Shown: piece by piece, positions 12,746 to 12,751 of the stretch
How positions within the stretch are numbered: position 1 is the stretch's first letter
How the letters are laid out: every line of letters starts with the position of its first letter
Source of the DNA: Methanocorpusculum sp.
GTDB taxonomy: Archaea > Halobacteriota > Methanomicrobia > Methanomicrobiales > Methanocorpusculaceae
Assembly (NCBI GenBank): GCA_017555685.1
Contig: JAFZFW010000013.1
Location: forward strand, 1-12,751
Direction of reading: 5' to 3'
Length of the DNA stretch: 12,751 bases
The notes under the pieces: model-generated
Databases searched by the model: none
Told to the model about the DNA's origin: nothing
What the model saw: the letters and a program-made list of their open reading frames with translations, nothing else
Translations under genes and position numbers: made by a program

Positions 12746-12751
12746 ATAATA

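Noticed and set aside
1..12751. CRISPR arrays, insertion sequences, tRNA or rRNA genes, and att-like direct repeats
   Set aside because: I saw no regularly spaced repeats, transposase or integrase motifs, terminal inverted repeats, or tRNA-like cloverleaf sequences. Gaps between genes are short and explained by promoters and terminators.

Overview
This window looks like euryarchaeal chromosome, most likely from a methanogen of the Methanomicrobiales; a Methanocorpusculum-like organism is my best guess. The archaeal evidence is a deoxyhypusine synthase, a NOB1-type PIN/zinc-ribbon rRNA nuclease, a DUF371 protein, archaeal TATA boxes about 25 bp upstream of starts that are often leaderless, and T-tract terminators. 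The genus is inferred from gene content and moderate G+C, not from a marker gene. About 14 genes are densely packed, with no rRNA, tRNA, CRISPR array or insertion sequence.

Layout. 1-300: AT-rich non-coding DNA with a possible terminator for a gene outside the window and the promoter of the first gene. 301-1275 (+): a bile salt hydrolase (choloylglycine hydrolase) with every catalytic residue I can check. A hairpin separates it from a convergent minus-strand pair (2792-1324): an endonuclease IV/sugar isomerase-type TIM barrel, coupled through an overlapping TTG start to an unrecognised two-helix membrane protein. 2896-4363 (+): two tandem, overlapping COG2426 'small multidrug export' membrane proteins. 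4417-5486 (+): a two-winged-helix ArsR-type regulator coupled to a DUF371 protein. 6476-5514 (-): deoxyhypusine synthase. 7171-6539 (-): a membrane-anchored FKBP-like protein, divergent from the Hsp20 gene at 7307-7777 (+). 7876-10774 (+): two tandem AglD/LPG-synthase-type membrane proteins followed by an FkbM-family methyltransferase, probably a cell-surface glycolipid or glycan operon. 12690-10782 (-): PRPP synthase, NOB1 nuclease and a small secreted cysteine-rich protein.

The main finding is regulatory. A 15-bp palindrome of the form CTTAC-N5-GTAAG lies just downstream of the TATA box of the regulator gene (4389-4403). A 13/15 match occupies the equivalent place in the hsp20 promoter (7256-7270). 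I found no other copy by eye. This closely resembles the CTAAC-N5-GTTAG operator I recall for the Archaeoglobus fulgidus heat-shock regulator HSR1, also an ArsR-type protein that controls itself and hsp20. I infer a local, autoregulated heat-shock/proteostasis regulon, with DUF371 as a new candidate member and the divergent FKBP-like gene as a possible one. The second notable feature is the bile salt hydrolase, which suggests an animal-gut lifestyle or gene transfer from gut Firmicutes.
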